Origin: Sthenelais limicola
Lineage: Eukaryota > Annelida > Polychaeta > Phyllodocida > Sigalionidae
Direction of reading: 5' to 3'
Length of the DNA stretch: 64,000 nucleotides
Assembly (NCBI GenBank): GCA_942159475.1
Contig: OW804097.1
Location: 115,952,169-116,016,168 of the forward strand
The position numbers and the translations under genes are program-made. Shown one piece after another: positions 11,217 to 22,829 of this stretch. The notes under the pieces were generated by a model, which saw nothing but the letters and a program-made list of their open reading frames with translations, was not told where the DNA came from and searched no databases. How positions within the stretch are numbered: position 1 is the first letter of the stretch; each line of letters starts with the position of its first letter.

Positions 11217-11625
11217 GCAGCTAAATATTGATAACTTCAGTCCTATAGGTCAAACAATATAGTATTGATGACTTCAGTCTATAAGTCAAACAATGCAGTA
11301 TTGATAACTTCAGTCCTATATGTCAAACATTGTAGTATTGATAACTTCAGTCCTATAGGTCAAACAATGTAGTATTGATAACTTCAGTCCTATAGGTCAA
11401 ACAATATAGTATTGATAACTCCAGTCCTATAGGTCAAACAATATAGTATTGATAACTTCAGTCTATAAGTCAAACAATGCAGTATTGATAACTTCAGTCC
11501 TATAGGTCAAACATTGTAGTATTTATAACTTCAGTCCTATAGCCAGTATAGGTCAAACATTGTAGTATTGATAACTTCAGTCCTATAGGTCAAACAATGT
11601 AGAATTGAAACTTTTTAGTCCTTTA
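11217..11625. repeat. 37-bp tandem satellite, about eleven copies
   Basis: Unit GTAGTATTGATAACTTCAG followed by TCCTATAGGTCAAACAAT. Its inverse shares the core of the 69-bp repeat at 4779. Confidence 0.88.
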
Positions 11626-11867
11626 GGTCACAGACCAGCGGTCGTTTTCGCTCAGCTGATTTGACTTCAAAGTCTTGTAATAAGATAAAATACCAGCAGA
11701 ATATTGATAAATTCAGCCCTATAAGTCATAATACTCATAACTCATAAGTTATATAATCAAGAATACAAGGATCTCAATGATGTGTGTATTAACTGTATTA
11801 ACTAGAAGGATATTGATCTATATTGTATAATAGTGTCTCTAATTTGTTTCAATTAAATATACATTTC

Positions 11868-12045
11868 CCATCATGCATTTGGTTTTAAAAGATCATTTAC
11901 ACAAGCTATGATATTTGTGAAAACATTCTTGCATTTCTTTCAATAAAACAGTTGCTAAATATGTGTATGTCAGATTTGAACTGAATCCACCCCACCATGC
12001 ACTGTTCCAGACATGCGCAGTGAGACAAGTAAATCCCCCTATAGG
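11868..12045 (+). repeat. Family C MITE, right half
   Basis: TTCCCATCATGCATTTGG to CATGCGCAGTGAGACAAG and AAATCCCCCTATAG. Abuts the next copy head to head. Confidence 0.7.
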
Positions 12046-12625
12046 GGAGGTGCATGTGCCACTGCGCATGTCGTTACAGTGCATCCTGGGATGGATTCTG
12101 ACGAAATCTGACATACAAATATTTGGCAACATTTTTATCGAAAAAATCCAAGAATGTTTTCACCAAGATTATAGCTTTTATAAATGATCTATGAAAACCA
12201 AATGCATAATGGGAAAGATGGAAGCTTGTGTTTCTTTCTTTTGCTGCCAGGTGCCAGCGCCCGGTACACTTCATCCACTGATGGCCACTAGCATTGATTA
12301 CTCTAATGATAACGATATCCAACACCCCCTCCCCCTCCCTCCCTCCCTCCCTCCCCCTTCACCCACTCTATTACTTACTATATGAGCTCCCATACACAGT
12401 GTGGGCAGCCAATATTGGCCTAATGGTGCAAGGAGAGGGAAACCGGTGGCTTTCACAGATGTTTCACCAAGGCTTTTGTAACACATGGATATTGACATTA
12501 GAGCATTGATAAATATTCCATGCTGAACATGGCATGTTTTCTATAGCTTTTATACTGTACCCTTAGTCCCATAATTCCAGGCGAACCATGATTCAAAATG
12601 GCGGCTATGCAAGTCCCCTATTGTC
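12040..12625 (-). repeat. Family C MITE with an internal insertion
   Basis: Ends TAGGGGAGGTGCATGTGCC and ATGCAAGTCCCCTATT. About 250 bp of unrelated sequence, including a CCCT microsatellite, breaks it at roughly 12230-12480. Confidence 0.75.
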
Positions 12626-12714
12626 CCTGTCTAGACATGTTTCCTCAGTGCGTGTTTACTGCCTTAGTCTTGTTGACCAGAATCCACGGTCAAGAACTAG
12701 GAACCCCTCCAGGG

Positions 12715-12945
12715 TGTTACAGAAAAAGACTTTGCAATATTTCTGGGTGGAAAATTACTATTAAAGTAACTAAATATACTCCATATGATGACCTTAGAAG
12801 GCAAGGATATATTTAATACACTGTCTTGTAATTTGGTATATTTGGCTCAAATTACTTTTCTGTCCTACAAAGGGAGCTTATGAATGAATATCACTTTTTC
12901 CCACTTACGACTCATTTTTCTGCAACGCATCACATGTCTTGTAAG
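12715..12945 (+). repeat. Family B MITE, right part
   Basis: From TTTCTGGGTGGAAAATTACT to TTCTGCAACGCATCACAT. Confidence 0.65.
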
Positions 12946-13054
12946 CTTCCAATGTCCTTAAATACCAGTTTTACATCGTCAGCACATTGTAAGCTTTCTG
13001 TTTCTGTTTCCTTAATTATGATGCACCTGAGCTGACTCAGAGAGTTTGCCTAGT

Positions 13055-13358
13055 TGTATCATTAATATATATGGACCAAATTTCAAGACAGTGTGTGTTA
13101 AATATATCCCTTCATTCGCTAGGGTCATCGCATACAGTATATTTAGCTAATTTACTAGCAGATATATCTGTATTATATTGCAAGCTGTTTTTCAAAACTA
13201 AAAATATCAAATTTAAAATGTTTAATTACTTATCAAATATTCTACTGTTTACCATCATTAAAATCGGCCAGACATCATCTTTTTTCAAATATGATAATAT
13301 CTGAAAATCCATTTTTTGCGACCTGTGACTCATTTTCCTAAAACACAGCACCTATGAA
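13055..13358 (-). repeat. Family B MITE, right part
   Basis: From GACCAAATTTCAAGACAGTG to TGACTCATTTTCCTAAAACA. Confidence 0.65.
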
Positions 13359-13564
13359 AGTTTCAATAAGCAACTTTCAGCCCACTCCCTGTCTCCTTCT
13401 TAGTCCCAATGGACTTGCAGAAACAATGATAATCCTCCCCGTATGAAATTTCACACTAATCTTGATGGAAGAAGTAGAAAAGATGAAATGGCTTTTGATG
13501 GACCAGGGGACAAAAGATTCAGATTACTGAACAAAGAGCCCCGCAAGTACATGGTGATTCTAAT

Positions 13565-13769
13565 ATGAGATTAGTCACAAGAAAATGAGTCACAAGTCAC
13601 AATTTGATCAATATTATATAAATTTGAGTATATTCGGCATTGCATTGATTCTAGCAATCGGTTTGGTGTGGTTAAACTGTATATGAAAGTCATTTTTGTC
13701 TTAAATTTGCGTTATTTGGTAGGATTGATGAAGACGAATTGTACGTTTTCTGGCGATTTCACCCATATC
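13565..13769 (+). repeat. Family B end fragment joined to a truncated family A copy
   Basis: AAGAAAATGAGTCACAAGTC (B end, 13573) runs into AAATTTGAGTATATTCGG (A body) and ends TCTGGCGATTTCACCC. Confidence 0.6.
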
Positions 13770-14139
13770 TATACATTAAAATAAAGTTTGCGATATTTTG
13801 TATGGTCAATCACTAGTAGTTAAATATACTCTTTATGATAAGCGTGGATATATCCAATATTCAGTCTTCAGATTTGGTGTTGTATCAACATATAACAGCA
13901 GCAGACTATTGATGAATTCAGTCTTATCATAATACGACAAGATTTGGTAAGATATGAAGTTTAAATAAAATCCTTAAAAAAAAGATTGTGTTTGTGGTAA
14001 TAGCTGAGAATGCAGCTTTAAACGACAATGAGTGTGGATAAATGTATTTATTGTAGGCAATTAATTCACCCGTCAATAAAAAGGCCTTCAAGGCTTTGTC
14101 AATAAAAAGAGTAACAGTTGTTTTTGAAATAACATAAAC

Positions 14140-14213
14140 CAGGATTGGAAATGAAGTCCTAGGACTCATCGGAAGACCCAAATCGGGGACAATCGGGAGG
14201 CAAATCGGTTGTG
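14140..14213 (+). repeat. Short dispersed repeat U, copy 1
   Basis: GATTGGAAATGAAGTCCTAG through CAAATCGG. The inverse is present at 19427-19505. Confidence 0.6.
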
Positions 14214-14314
14214 TGGGGGCAGGGTTTAAAGGTAGTATGTGGGGCTTTATTGACATTGAATTGAGAGTTAGTAGTATAACAAGATGTTCATCTTATGCAG
14301 GATACAGGGCATTA

Positions 14315-14503
14315 GGGTCAGAGTTTCATAAAATGTACAATTGACAGCTGTACACCTTTAGTAAATTCTGCTAAATTAGGTTGCAATTTGGTCAATACTA
14401 GGTAAATTCGAGTATATTCAGCATTGTATTGATTGTACTAATCTCTTTGATTAGGTTGAACTCAGTTTTAAACTTAATTTTCGTCTGAAACTTTGGTTAT
14501 TTG
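14315..14503 (+). repeat. Family A MITE, right end missing
   Basis: GGGTCAGAGTTTCATAAAAT to CTTTGGTTATTTGTGG, then unrelated sequence. Confidence 0.75.
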
Positions 14504-14755
14504 TGGTATACATGCATCTGAAAGTTTGAGGATTCCCATAAAACTAAATAACATCCCAATAAACTGATAACCACAAGAGCTTCATGGTCGTCCTGCTGTA
14601 CTAATTGCATTAACACTCTCTTCCCCGTATTGCAGTGCTTTCATGTACCCCACATAGTGCATCATGGGAAGGCGATTAGAAGGGTTAAAGTGCCAATAGG
14701 TTATCGTCTGTCCCCTCCCATTCCATACTAACCACTGGCTGATAGCATAGGAGAG

Positions 14756-15385
14756 AGTGACATAATCCTTCACTTCAGCAATACACAGACGCTAATACAA
14801 CTGCCCTATTGTACATCCCATAATCCTTCACTTCAGCAATACACAGACGCTAATACAACTGCCCTATTGTACATCCCATAATCCTTCACTTCAGCAATAC
14901 ACAAAGGTTAATACAACTGCCCTATTGTATATCCCATAATCCTTCACTTCAGCAATATACAGAGGTTAATACAACTCCTCTATTGTATATCCCATAATCC
15001 TTCACCTCAGCAATATACAGAGGTTAATACAACTCCCCTATTGTATATCCCATAATCCTTCACCTCAGCAATATACAGAGGCTAATACAACTGCCCTATT
15101 GTATATCCAATAATCCTTCACTGCAGCAATATGCAAAGGCTAATACAACTCCTCTATTGTATATCCCATAATCCTTCACCTCAGCAATATACAGAGGTTA
15201 ATACAACTCCCCTATTGTATATCCCATAATCCTTCACCTCAGCAATATACAGAGGCTAATACAACTGCCCTATTGTATATCCAATAATCCTTCACTGCAG
15301 CAATATGCAAAGGCTAATACAACTCCTCTATTGTATATCCCATAATCCTTCACTTCAGCAAAATACAGGGGTTAATACAACTCCC
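14756..15385. repeat. 58-bp tandem satellite, about eleven copies
   Basis: Unit CATAATCCTTCACTTCAGCA then ATA-ACAGAGGCTAATACAAC and T-CCCTATTGTATATCC. Two-unit subtypes alternate (Pattern GCAATATGCAAAGGC recurs), which suggests higher-order copying. Confidence 0.9.
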
Positions 15386-15389
15386 CTAT

Positions 15390-15900
15390 TTGTTCTTTGC
15401 ACTTTGTACTGAACAAAAAGGTTATTGTCAGTATTGCTAATATTCCTGTACTAGAATTGATCTAAGAAAGTTGCCTTGTCGAGAAAAGGTAGCATACTAT
15501 AATTATCATATTCATATCATTCATATCTTGTCTTTTGCCTTTTTTTCCTTTATTTTATCATTATGTCCTTCTTAGTAGAAAATCAAAGGGAGCGGCTGGA
15601 AGATCTGGGAATATTCCAATTAGGTTCCCAGAAGTATGTCGACCTGTTCGTTAATGTAAACTGTTTCCTTTTGATGAATAAAAGATTGCTCTATCTATCT
15701 GCACGAGTTGCGTAGCAACAGGTGCAATATTCTAAGCGACTGAAACCAACGAGTTAGTTAACAGATTTATACATGCTTCTAATCATGAAAATAGAAACAA
15801 ATTGAGTTATAAATTTGAATTTTACCTTTTATCTTAGCAAAAAAACACAGATTGGTTGCCATGACAACCAAACGTAAATCACTAGTGAAATACGTTGGTT
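15390..15900. other. No gene seen. LINE-type tail near 15655-15700
   Basis: TTGATGAATAAAAGATTGC followed by CTAT units looks like a retroposon 3' tail. Nothing else recognised. Confidence 0.4.
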
Positions 15901-15914
15901 TCAGAGCAATGTGT

Positions 15915-16060
15915 GTATGATAAAGAGGGTTATACAACTCCACTGTTATGTATCCCATAACCCTAAACTTCAGTCATACACACTAATTATTACAACTCCC
16001 CTATTGTGTACCAAATAACCCTTCAGCTATACACAGGGACTATTACAACTCCTCTATCAT
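15915..16060. repeat. Diverged copies of the 58-bp satellite
   Basis: Phrases TACAACTCC-CT, TATCCCATAACCCTAAACTT and CAGTCATACACA repeat the unit with drift. Confidence 0.65.
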
Positions 16061-16232
16061 GTCATTAACTGGTGCATGTTGGGTTGTTTTTCTCCAACAC
16101 TCGGGAGGTAAACACCTTTCATGAAGACTGGTTTGTCAATGATAGGGCGTGTTACCTGGCCTGATCAGAGACTGTCCCCAGATCTAATGGATGGGAGATA
16201 TTGGTGCATGATGAGTCTATATATCATACAGT

Positions 16233-16470
16233 GGGTGAAGTCATCGGAAAATGTACAATTCACCTTCACCAATCCTCTCAAATAACCCTAATTTCAGACG
16301 AAAATAAAGTTCACTATACAGTTCAATTAACCTAACCAATACAAACAGATTGCTAGAATCAATGCAATGCCAAATATACTTGAATTTACCTAGTATTGAC
16401 CAAATTACAGCCTAATTTAGCCGAATTTACTACATGTGTAGAGCTGCCAATTGTACATTTTCGGAAAATC
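16233..16470 (-). repeat. Family A MITE, full length, decayed right end
   Basis: GGGTGAAGTCATCGGAAAAT at the left. The right end reads TTTTCGGAAAATCTACTGA. Confidence 0.78.
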
Positions 16471-16514
16471 TACTGAGCCAAATGTACTGGTGGAGTAAAC
16501 GCAGTGTCTATAAT

Positions 16515-16800
16515 TGTGATGTGTTACAGGAAAATGAGTCACAAAAAATGGATTTTGAGATACCATCTTATTTGAAAAGATGAAATCAAACCGATTTGAT
16601 TATAATGATGGTAAACATTGCGACATGAGTATTGTCATGTGTCAAGTTTGACATTTTTATTTTTTTTTTAAATATCCACAATATTTGTTGGTGGAAACTC
16701 AAAAGTAAAGTAACTTAATATACTCCATAGAATTATCATGAAATTAGATGGATATATTTAATGAAGTGGCTCGGAATTTGGACCATGTGTAAGTTGAAAT
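16515..16800 (+). repeat. Family B MITE, left part
   Basis: TGTGATGTGTTACAGGAAAA through the TGTTGGTGGAAACTC segment. The right end is absent. Confidence 0.7.
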
Positions 16801-16841
16801 AAAGTTCGATATGTTACAAAATATAAAGGGGCGCAGGATAT

Positions 16842-17075
16842 GGGTCAGATTTTCAAAAAGTGTACAATTGGCAGCTCTGCACATTTAGGAAATTCTGCTA
16901 AATTAGGCTGAAGAATCAAGAATACTGGGTATATCTGAACATATTTGGTATCGCATTGATTTACCGTATCAGTTCTGTTGTGTTAAACTGTATTTTGAAG
17001 CTAATTTTTCTCTTAAATGTGGATTATTTGAGAGGATTGGTGAAGGCGAATTGTACATTTTCTGAAAATCTGACC
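16842..17075 (+). repeat. Family A MITE, full
   Basis: Both ends intact. Subtype with GGGTATATCTGA in the middle. Confidence 0.87.
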
Positions 17076-17433
17076 CATATCACGCTTTAGATGTGTAAAA
17101 GCCATGATGGCAGGCTATTCTGAATAAAACTCTTCTTTTAAGAAATAAAATAGTAAGTATTTCTTGTGCAACATGCCCCCATAACTAGAACAGCCAACCT
17201 TCAAGCACGGCGTTGTTCCCTTATTCTCCCCTCTAATTGCTCTCCTTCTTATTAGCTCGGCCTAACATCTTCTCTGATTGGTCAGAACCACCGGAAGTTC
17301 CGCCCACTTCCGGTTCCTACTCATCATTGCCAAGATCAATCCCAGAATCCCCTTATATATCCGGGTGTTTTCGGGGACAGTGTAAGGTTTTGAAGAAAGG
17401 GGTCAAGAACTGGGTTGTAATACAGGTAGAGAG

Positions 17434-17548
17434 GTGGGTGAACTCGTCAGAAAAAGGTAGAATTCGCCTTCGCTAATCTTCCCAATTTACTCAAATTTGA
17501 TACAGAGATGAGGTTCAACATACAAGTTCAACATAACCAAACAGAATC
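17434..17548 (-). repeat. Family A MITE, left half
   Basis: GGGTGAACTCGTCAGAAAAA then diverged body to CATAACCAAACAGA. Confidence 0.65.
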
Positions 17549-18139
17549 TTTTGATCAAGGTAATGAATAACTAATATCGCAGAAAAAAGGTTTGGGGATA
17601 TCATCCTAATATCAACAGATAGGATGAGACAGTTTGTTGATGGACAATCACTGTTAAAATAATTAAGATATACATATTTTAGACAATGTTAGAAACCCAT
17701 GGCGAGGCGTTTAAAGTGTCACAAAACCCCAAAATATCATGAGAAAATCAACTTTTTACCTATTATTTATATGTAACGGCCCAAGTAATGAAACCTAATA
17801 TCTATTGAGTTTTACCCATTATGAGGAGGGAGAGAGTAGAACTTTCCACAGTTTAACACTCCATTCAAGGCGCCACTCTTTGTCTAAATCACAAAGCGTG
17901 CCTAATAGCGGAACTCCACTATAGGTAAAAAAACGGCGCCAACAGGCAAAATTCGTCGCCGACATTTCCATTTTTGTAAAGGTGTAAGTTACATAGGGAA
18001 ATCTTGGCGTAGAATACAACTTCTATATAGCATATAGATTTTCCAGAGGTGCCATTTGAAAATAAAAATAAGTACAACAATCTTAACACAATACCATAGT
18101 AACAAACGTTTCTCTTCAACAGACCATTAAATCTTAAGA

Positions 18140-18455
18140 CCCCTTTTTTACATTTTCGCGAAGTCCTCCGGAAAAAAAGACCCCTTTTTTTCAGGTATTC
18201 AAGGACATGCAAAGTTTCCCCCAAAAGACCCCTATCTCCTCGAAAATGGGAACGAGCTATACGTAGAAAGTGCAGAGGCCGGGGGATTTGTCCAGGGCGC
18301 CCGGTCCCTGCACTCCCTACACATAATGACACGCATGCTCGTTCCCATTTTGGGGGACATAGGGGGTCTTTTGGGGAAAATTTGCATGTCCTTGAAAACC
18401 TAAGAAATGGGGTCTTTTTTCTGGATGACTTCGCGAAAATGGAAAAAAAGGGGTG
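18140..18455. mobile_element. Large foldback element, arms above 110 bp
   Basis: ATTTTCGCGAAGTC, AAAAAAGACCCC, CAAGGACATGCAAA and AAAATGGGAACGAGC occur in this order on the left (18151-18255) and inverted on the right (18337-18440). A short unique GC-rich middle contains GGGCGCCCGG. The outer limits are unclear. Confidence 0.65.
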
Positions 18456-18779
18456 TTAATTCAGCTGGTAAAGTGAAAGTTTGTAAAATTAAAGCTTGGG
18501 TTACAATAGTGATAATCAGGGGAGCAAATTCGCTCTGCTATGTGGGTCTTGGTCATTTGATCTTGCCCATAGGGGATTATAAATCGTTCTTAACACAGGA
18601 AACTCGGAGCATCTATTACATTTGTGGGTTGGTCACTTCTGTTTTAAGTCTCGTTTCTATTTTGTTAAAAGGGGTGTTTTTTAGGGCTGAAAAATCAGCG
18701 TTTTCATGGAAAAAGGGGTACTTTTTCAGCTCAAAATCCGCGGAAATTTAAAGGGTATGTTTTCTGATAGGTGGAACAA

Positions 18780-19426
18780 GCATATGTCTTAATTTTGTAT
18801 ATGAGTGCAGGGACTGGGCCAGGGAGATTGTAGCTCATCCTGGCAGGTAAACAATGGAACCAGGTTAACTGATACTTTATGTATAGGCTATCTTATGACT
18901 AGTAGGAAGACACAAACATCAGCAGATCCACCATGAATTTTCTCCCATTTTATAAACAGCTAAAGAGCTCTGTTGAGGCGCCACATACCTCAAGATGTTT
19001 TGTTGGAGGGCTGGGCTTAAACCCTGTTTACACACTTTTATTAATGGTTATTCTGTAAGAGCACGGCGTCGGTTTGTTTCTGTATAATACTAGTTTTTTA
19101 ACCCACTCCGTCCTCTCAATACATATTAGATGGTATGTGACAAGAGTTGAATAATTGGTTTTTAATCACTGGATGCTTAGGCTATTTTAAATTTGATTAA
19201 TTTAGTGTGTAATGAAAAATATTCGCGAAAAACTTAAAACTTTTTGTACATGTTAACATGGTATTGTGGATGTAATCATAATAGTACGGTTAAAAACGGA
19301 GCGAATGTATAAGATCAAACTCTTTTTCTATTGTTTAAATCAGGCTGTCCTGAGAAAATTCTTGCTTGTACGTATGGAAATGTAATAGACCTGAATAAAA
19401 TATTTTCTAAATCAAAATCACAGCCG
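18780..19426. other. No gene seen. Retroposon-like segment 19050-19425
   Basis: AGAGCACGGCGT to GACCTGAATAAAATATTTTC resembles 27868-28128, ending in the same tail. Otherwise unremarkable. Confidence 0.45.
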
Positions 19427-19505
19427 ATTTGGCCTCCGATTGCCCCCCGATTTGTGTCTCCTGATGAATCGTAGGATTTCATTTCCAATCTTGGTTGATG
19501 TTTTT
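19427..19505 (-). repeat. Short dispersed repeat U, copy 2
   Basis: Inverse of 14140-14213: GATTTGGCCTCCGATTGCCC to GGATTTCATTTCCAATCTTG. Confidence 0.6.
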
Positions 19506-19507
19506 TA

Positions 19508-19878
19508 TGCAAAATTGTTATTTTTCAAAGTGTTTTATTCACAGAAAGTATTAGTTGGTATCTTTTTATTTTGGGGTGCTGAACGATGTTTGTAGCATGA
19601 ATACTGTACCTAATGTCAAGACAGTTTATTAAATATATCCCTGCATTTCTAAGGTCATCATATAGAGTATATTTAGCTACTTTACTAGTAAATTCCACGC
19701 AGAGATATTACAAACCTTTTTTCAAAACTAAAAATATCAATCCTAAAACATAGAAATACGTATACGATATCCTATCTTTAGAATCGGCTTGATCTCATCT
19801 TTTCAAATATATAATTGACATATCAAAATCCAGTTCCTGCGACTTGTGACTCATTTTGATCCGAAACACATCTCAAAT
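19508..19878 (-). repeat. Family B MITE, nearly full
   Basis: GCAAAATTGTTATTTTTCAA to TGCGACTTGTGACTCATTTT and AAACACATCTCAAATG. The outermost left bases are missing. Confidence 0.75.
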
Positions 19879-20395
19879 GATAAAAATGTCCAAAGACATA
19901 CCCGAAAATAAATTGTAAACAAAATAATCTTAAGGCTAGAACAACAGGCAGTTACCCTAATTTGTCCACCTTAAACAGGGACTGATTATGTCACTCTTCT
20001 AACTACTTTTACATGTATTTCGTGACTTTTAATTGTTTTCTGTATAGAGAGATTGTTTTATTTTCTGTTATCATGATATAAGTAAATGGGGACAAAAATT
20101 GTCTAGCTTTAATAATCTAAACTTTGGATCGTACTTGATGAACTCCACATTGATGATGTTGTACTGTTTTAGTCAATTTATTGATAGATATATGCTATAT
20201 CTAACGATTAAATGTTATTTGTAAACTTTATCTAGATGTGCTATCCTACTAAGAATAGTGCCGTTTCAGCCACAATGTTGAGAAAACATAAAATAATTAT
20301 TTAAACAAACAATCAAAAACAACTATTGACATTCTCTGAAAATAAACATATACCAATTCCCAGCTGAACAACAAATCAACAAATTAAAATCTTAC

Positions 20396-20580
20396 CTCCT
20401 GATCTTTCTGTAGTTGAGGACAAACCACCTCGTTGACAAACAACTATAACAGCTTATTCACTTTCTGCAAGCAGCTTTGCGACGATCTTAGAAGAATATA
20501 AATAAGTACCAAGGTGGAACAGTGGAAATAACAACCTTCGCACCGGCGACTTCTCTTCCAAAAATGATATCGCCTCCATC
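20396..20580 (-). promoter_or_regulatory. Possible 5' UTR exon of the GPCR (upper end uncertain)
   Basis: On the minus strand a consensus donor (GGAG|GTAAG) sits at 20396/20395. The sequence behind it has no retained ATG frame. The GPCR coding exon 1 begins after an acceptor and needs an upstream non-coding exon, and no other minus-strand gene start is seen between. The link is inferred. The exon could belong to another transcript. Confidence 0.35.
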
Positions 20581-20589
20581 GCTAAACAG

Positions 20590-20900
20590 GGGTTAAGTAT
20601 GTTTTAGACGTACAGGTGTATGGTGGCAATTATCGCCCGATTAGTAGTGTCGCAAAAATCATTGTAAAGTGTGATAATCATGGAGAGGCGATGAATTAGC
20701 GATAGGAGCGGCGATGGCGACGCTGTACGGAGCCCACGCGACAGTTTGCTAACTCCCTGAAGCGCTGCTCGTTAGCGCGTTGATATCCGCGCCCCTGGTG
20801 GCGCCGCACGTGGTTAAACGTGACGTCACGCTGCGTCAGGTGTTGTTTGCGCGGTGTGGTGTGTTTTCTTGCTGGTAGGGGGTGCGGGTGGCGGTGATGA
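20590..20900. promoter_or_regulatory. CpG-rich promoter-like block with a CRE
   Basis: The window is AT-rich, but this stretch is GC-rich with many CG dinucleotides and holds a full TGACGTCA cAMP-response palindrome at 20821-20828. It lies just upstream (minus-strand sense) of a consensus donor at 20396. CREB-type control of the GPCR is an inference only. Confidence 0.4.
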
Positions 20901-21204
20901 AGGCTGTTGTTGTTTGGTAGCGGAGTGAGTGAGATTGGTTGCTTTACGCCCTTATCAACACATTTAATATGGTTATATCAAGGGGGGGGGGGGGGGAACT
21001 AATCCAATGACATAGTTTTTGGGGCCTTTTGGGGTTCCCACAACCATCTTCTTTCTAAATCCAAAGTTTTAAAAAAAATCCGTGATTCATTCATTTTGTT
21101 ATTAAACACTGGCCTTTAATTCTATGATATAATTGTTTTTATTTCCCCCAGAAACATTTTTTAACAATCCAATGGCATTCTGTGTGGTCACGGCTATTGC
21201 ATGT

Positions 21205-21655
21205 GAGCCAGGGAGAGCGGGAAAGAGAGGGAGAGGGGGAGAGGAAGAGAGAGAGGGGAAGGGAGGAATAGAGAGAGCGGGAGAGAGGGTGGGAAAAAGA
21301 GAGAGAGGGGGGAGAAAGGAAGAGAGAGGGAGAGAGGAAGATAGAGAGGGAGACAGAAAGCGGGGGAGAGAGGGAGAGGAAAAGATTGGAAAGAGAGAGA
21401 GGGAGAGCGGGAGAGAGAGGGACAGAGAGAGGGAAGAGAGAGAGGAAAAAGAGGAGAGAGAGAGTTAGAGAGGGAGAGAGAGAGGGCCGAGGGAGAGGAA
21501 GAAAGAGACAGAGACAGAGAGAGGGGGATAGAGAGAGAGGAAGAGAGCGGGACAGACAGGCAGAGAGGGGAGGAGTAGAGGGAGAGAGAGAGGAATAGAT
21601 AGGAAGGGAGAGCGACAGAGAGAGAGGGGTGAAGGGAGAAAGCGAAAGAGTGATA
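21205..21655. repeat. GA-rich microsatellite block
   Basis: Imperfect GAGA/GGGA tracts. The long Arg/Glu and Ser/Leu frames across it are compositional artefacts. Confidence 0.9.
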
Positions 21656-21789
21656 GACCCCTAGAAGTTATTGTGACAAAACTTAAGAAATAATATGCCA
21701 AGAACCTACGATGAAAACAGATCTTTTTTAACGTTGTTTAAAAAATACTCGCTGGAGACTCATGTTCCTACATATGGTGACACCTTCTA

Positions 21790-22133
21790 GGTAACGGACG
21801 CTTTAGGCGGAACCTTACGATAACGCGCTGGCTAGCCGAAGTGGGCGGGGCTTGGCAGACCCGGTGGGCGGGGCTTACTTGTCTTTACTTGTCATGTAAT
21901 TAGTTTAATTAGTCTATTTTACTCCGGACAGTCCACTACCCGCTTTACTGACTTAGGACCACCAATTTAAGGTTAGGTTTAGGGTTGATTATAGTATTTA
22001 TTTCTATTAAGTAACATTTGACAGCACATATCTCTGCCGGCTCTAGTTACAACAGCCAATCACGTCACTGAAGCCACATTCTGTCAGCCGGCGCGTTATC
22101 GTAAGGTTCCGCTCCTTGCGTAATGGACCGCTA
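21790..22133. mobile_element. Inverted-repeat element P
   Basis: GCGGAACCTTACGATAACGC at 21809 is inverted at 22091-22112, with outer GGTAACGGACGC matched by inverted GTAATGGACC. The inside has two copies of GTGGGCGGGGCTT. Confidence 0.7.
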
Positions 22134-22816
22134 CGGGCATAGAAAATGGCGGCAGGTAACCATCGATTCAGCTCTCTATTTTGGCCATTTCTCATCTATA
22201 TGAACCCTATCCTTAGTCATGAATGGTTGGAATACTTCTTATGTTGTGTATGATCAAGGCCAAGTGTGAGATATACGGGGATAATATTTTACTTTCTCTG
22301 TAATTCTACTCGGAAATATTCCTAAAATATGGTGGTAACACTTTCATGGTACCTCATGTTTGGACCCTGGAACGTTACCATGATATACTGGGAAGGAATT
22401 TGCGATCCATTTTACTATCAAATTACAGCATGAACCTCACAATCACAGCATTCTGTACAAAGGCTCTTGAACAGTATACGGGTCAGATTTTCAGAAAATG
22501 TACAATTCAACTTCACCAATCCTCTCAAATAACCCAAATTTCAGACGAAAATAAAGTTCAAAATGCAGTTCAAGCTAACCAAACAGATTGCTAGAACAAA
22601 GCAATGCCGAATATACTCGAATTGACCTAATTTTGGCCAAATTACGGCCTAATTTAGCAGAATTTACCAAATGTGTACAGCCGCCAATTGTACATTTTCT
22701 GAAAATCTGACCCACACATTAGTACAGACTAACTGGAATCTTTGAAAACAGAGTTTAAATATGTGAATCGATGCTTCCCTGCCGCCATTTTCTATGCCCG
22801 TAGTGGTCCGTTACCT
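22119..22816. mobile_element. Inverted-repeat element Q, sharing an end with P
   Basis: CTACGGGCATAGAAAATGGC at 22131 and onward to CATCGATTCA recurs inverted at 22766-22816, arms about 50 bp. A family A copy is inserted inside. Confidence 0.75.
22480..22713 (-). repeat. Family A MITE, full, inside Q
   Basis: GGGTCAGATTTTCAGAAAAT and its inverse at the right. Confidence 0.88.
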
Positions 22817-22829
22817 ATAGTAGGTGTTG

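Noticed and set aside
14756..15385. Possible CRISPR-like array
   Set aside because: Units are contiguous with no unique spacers, and this is animal DNA. It is a satellite.
17819..18751. Frames of 114 and 137 codons around the large foldback
   Set aside because: They overlap inverted arms and show no domain or coding bias.
21133..21701. Long Arg/Glu-rich and Ser/Leu-rich open frames
   Set aside because: They are read-through of a GA/CT microsatellite, with frames on both strands.
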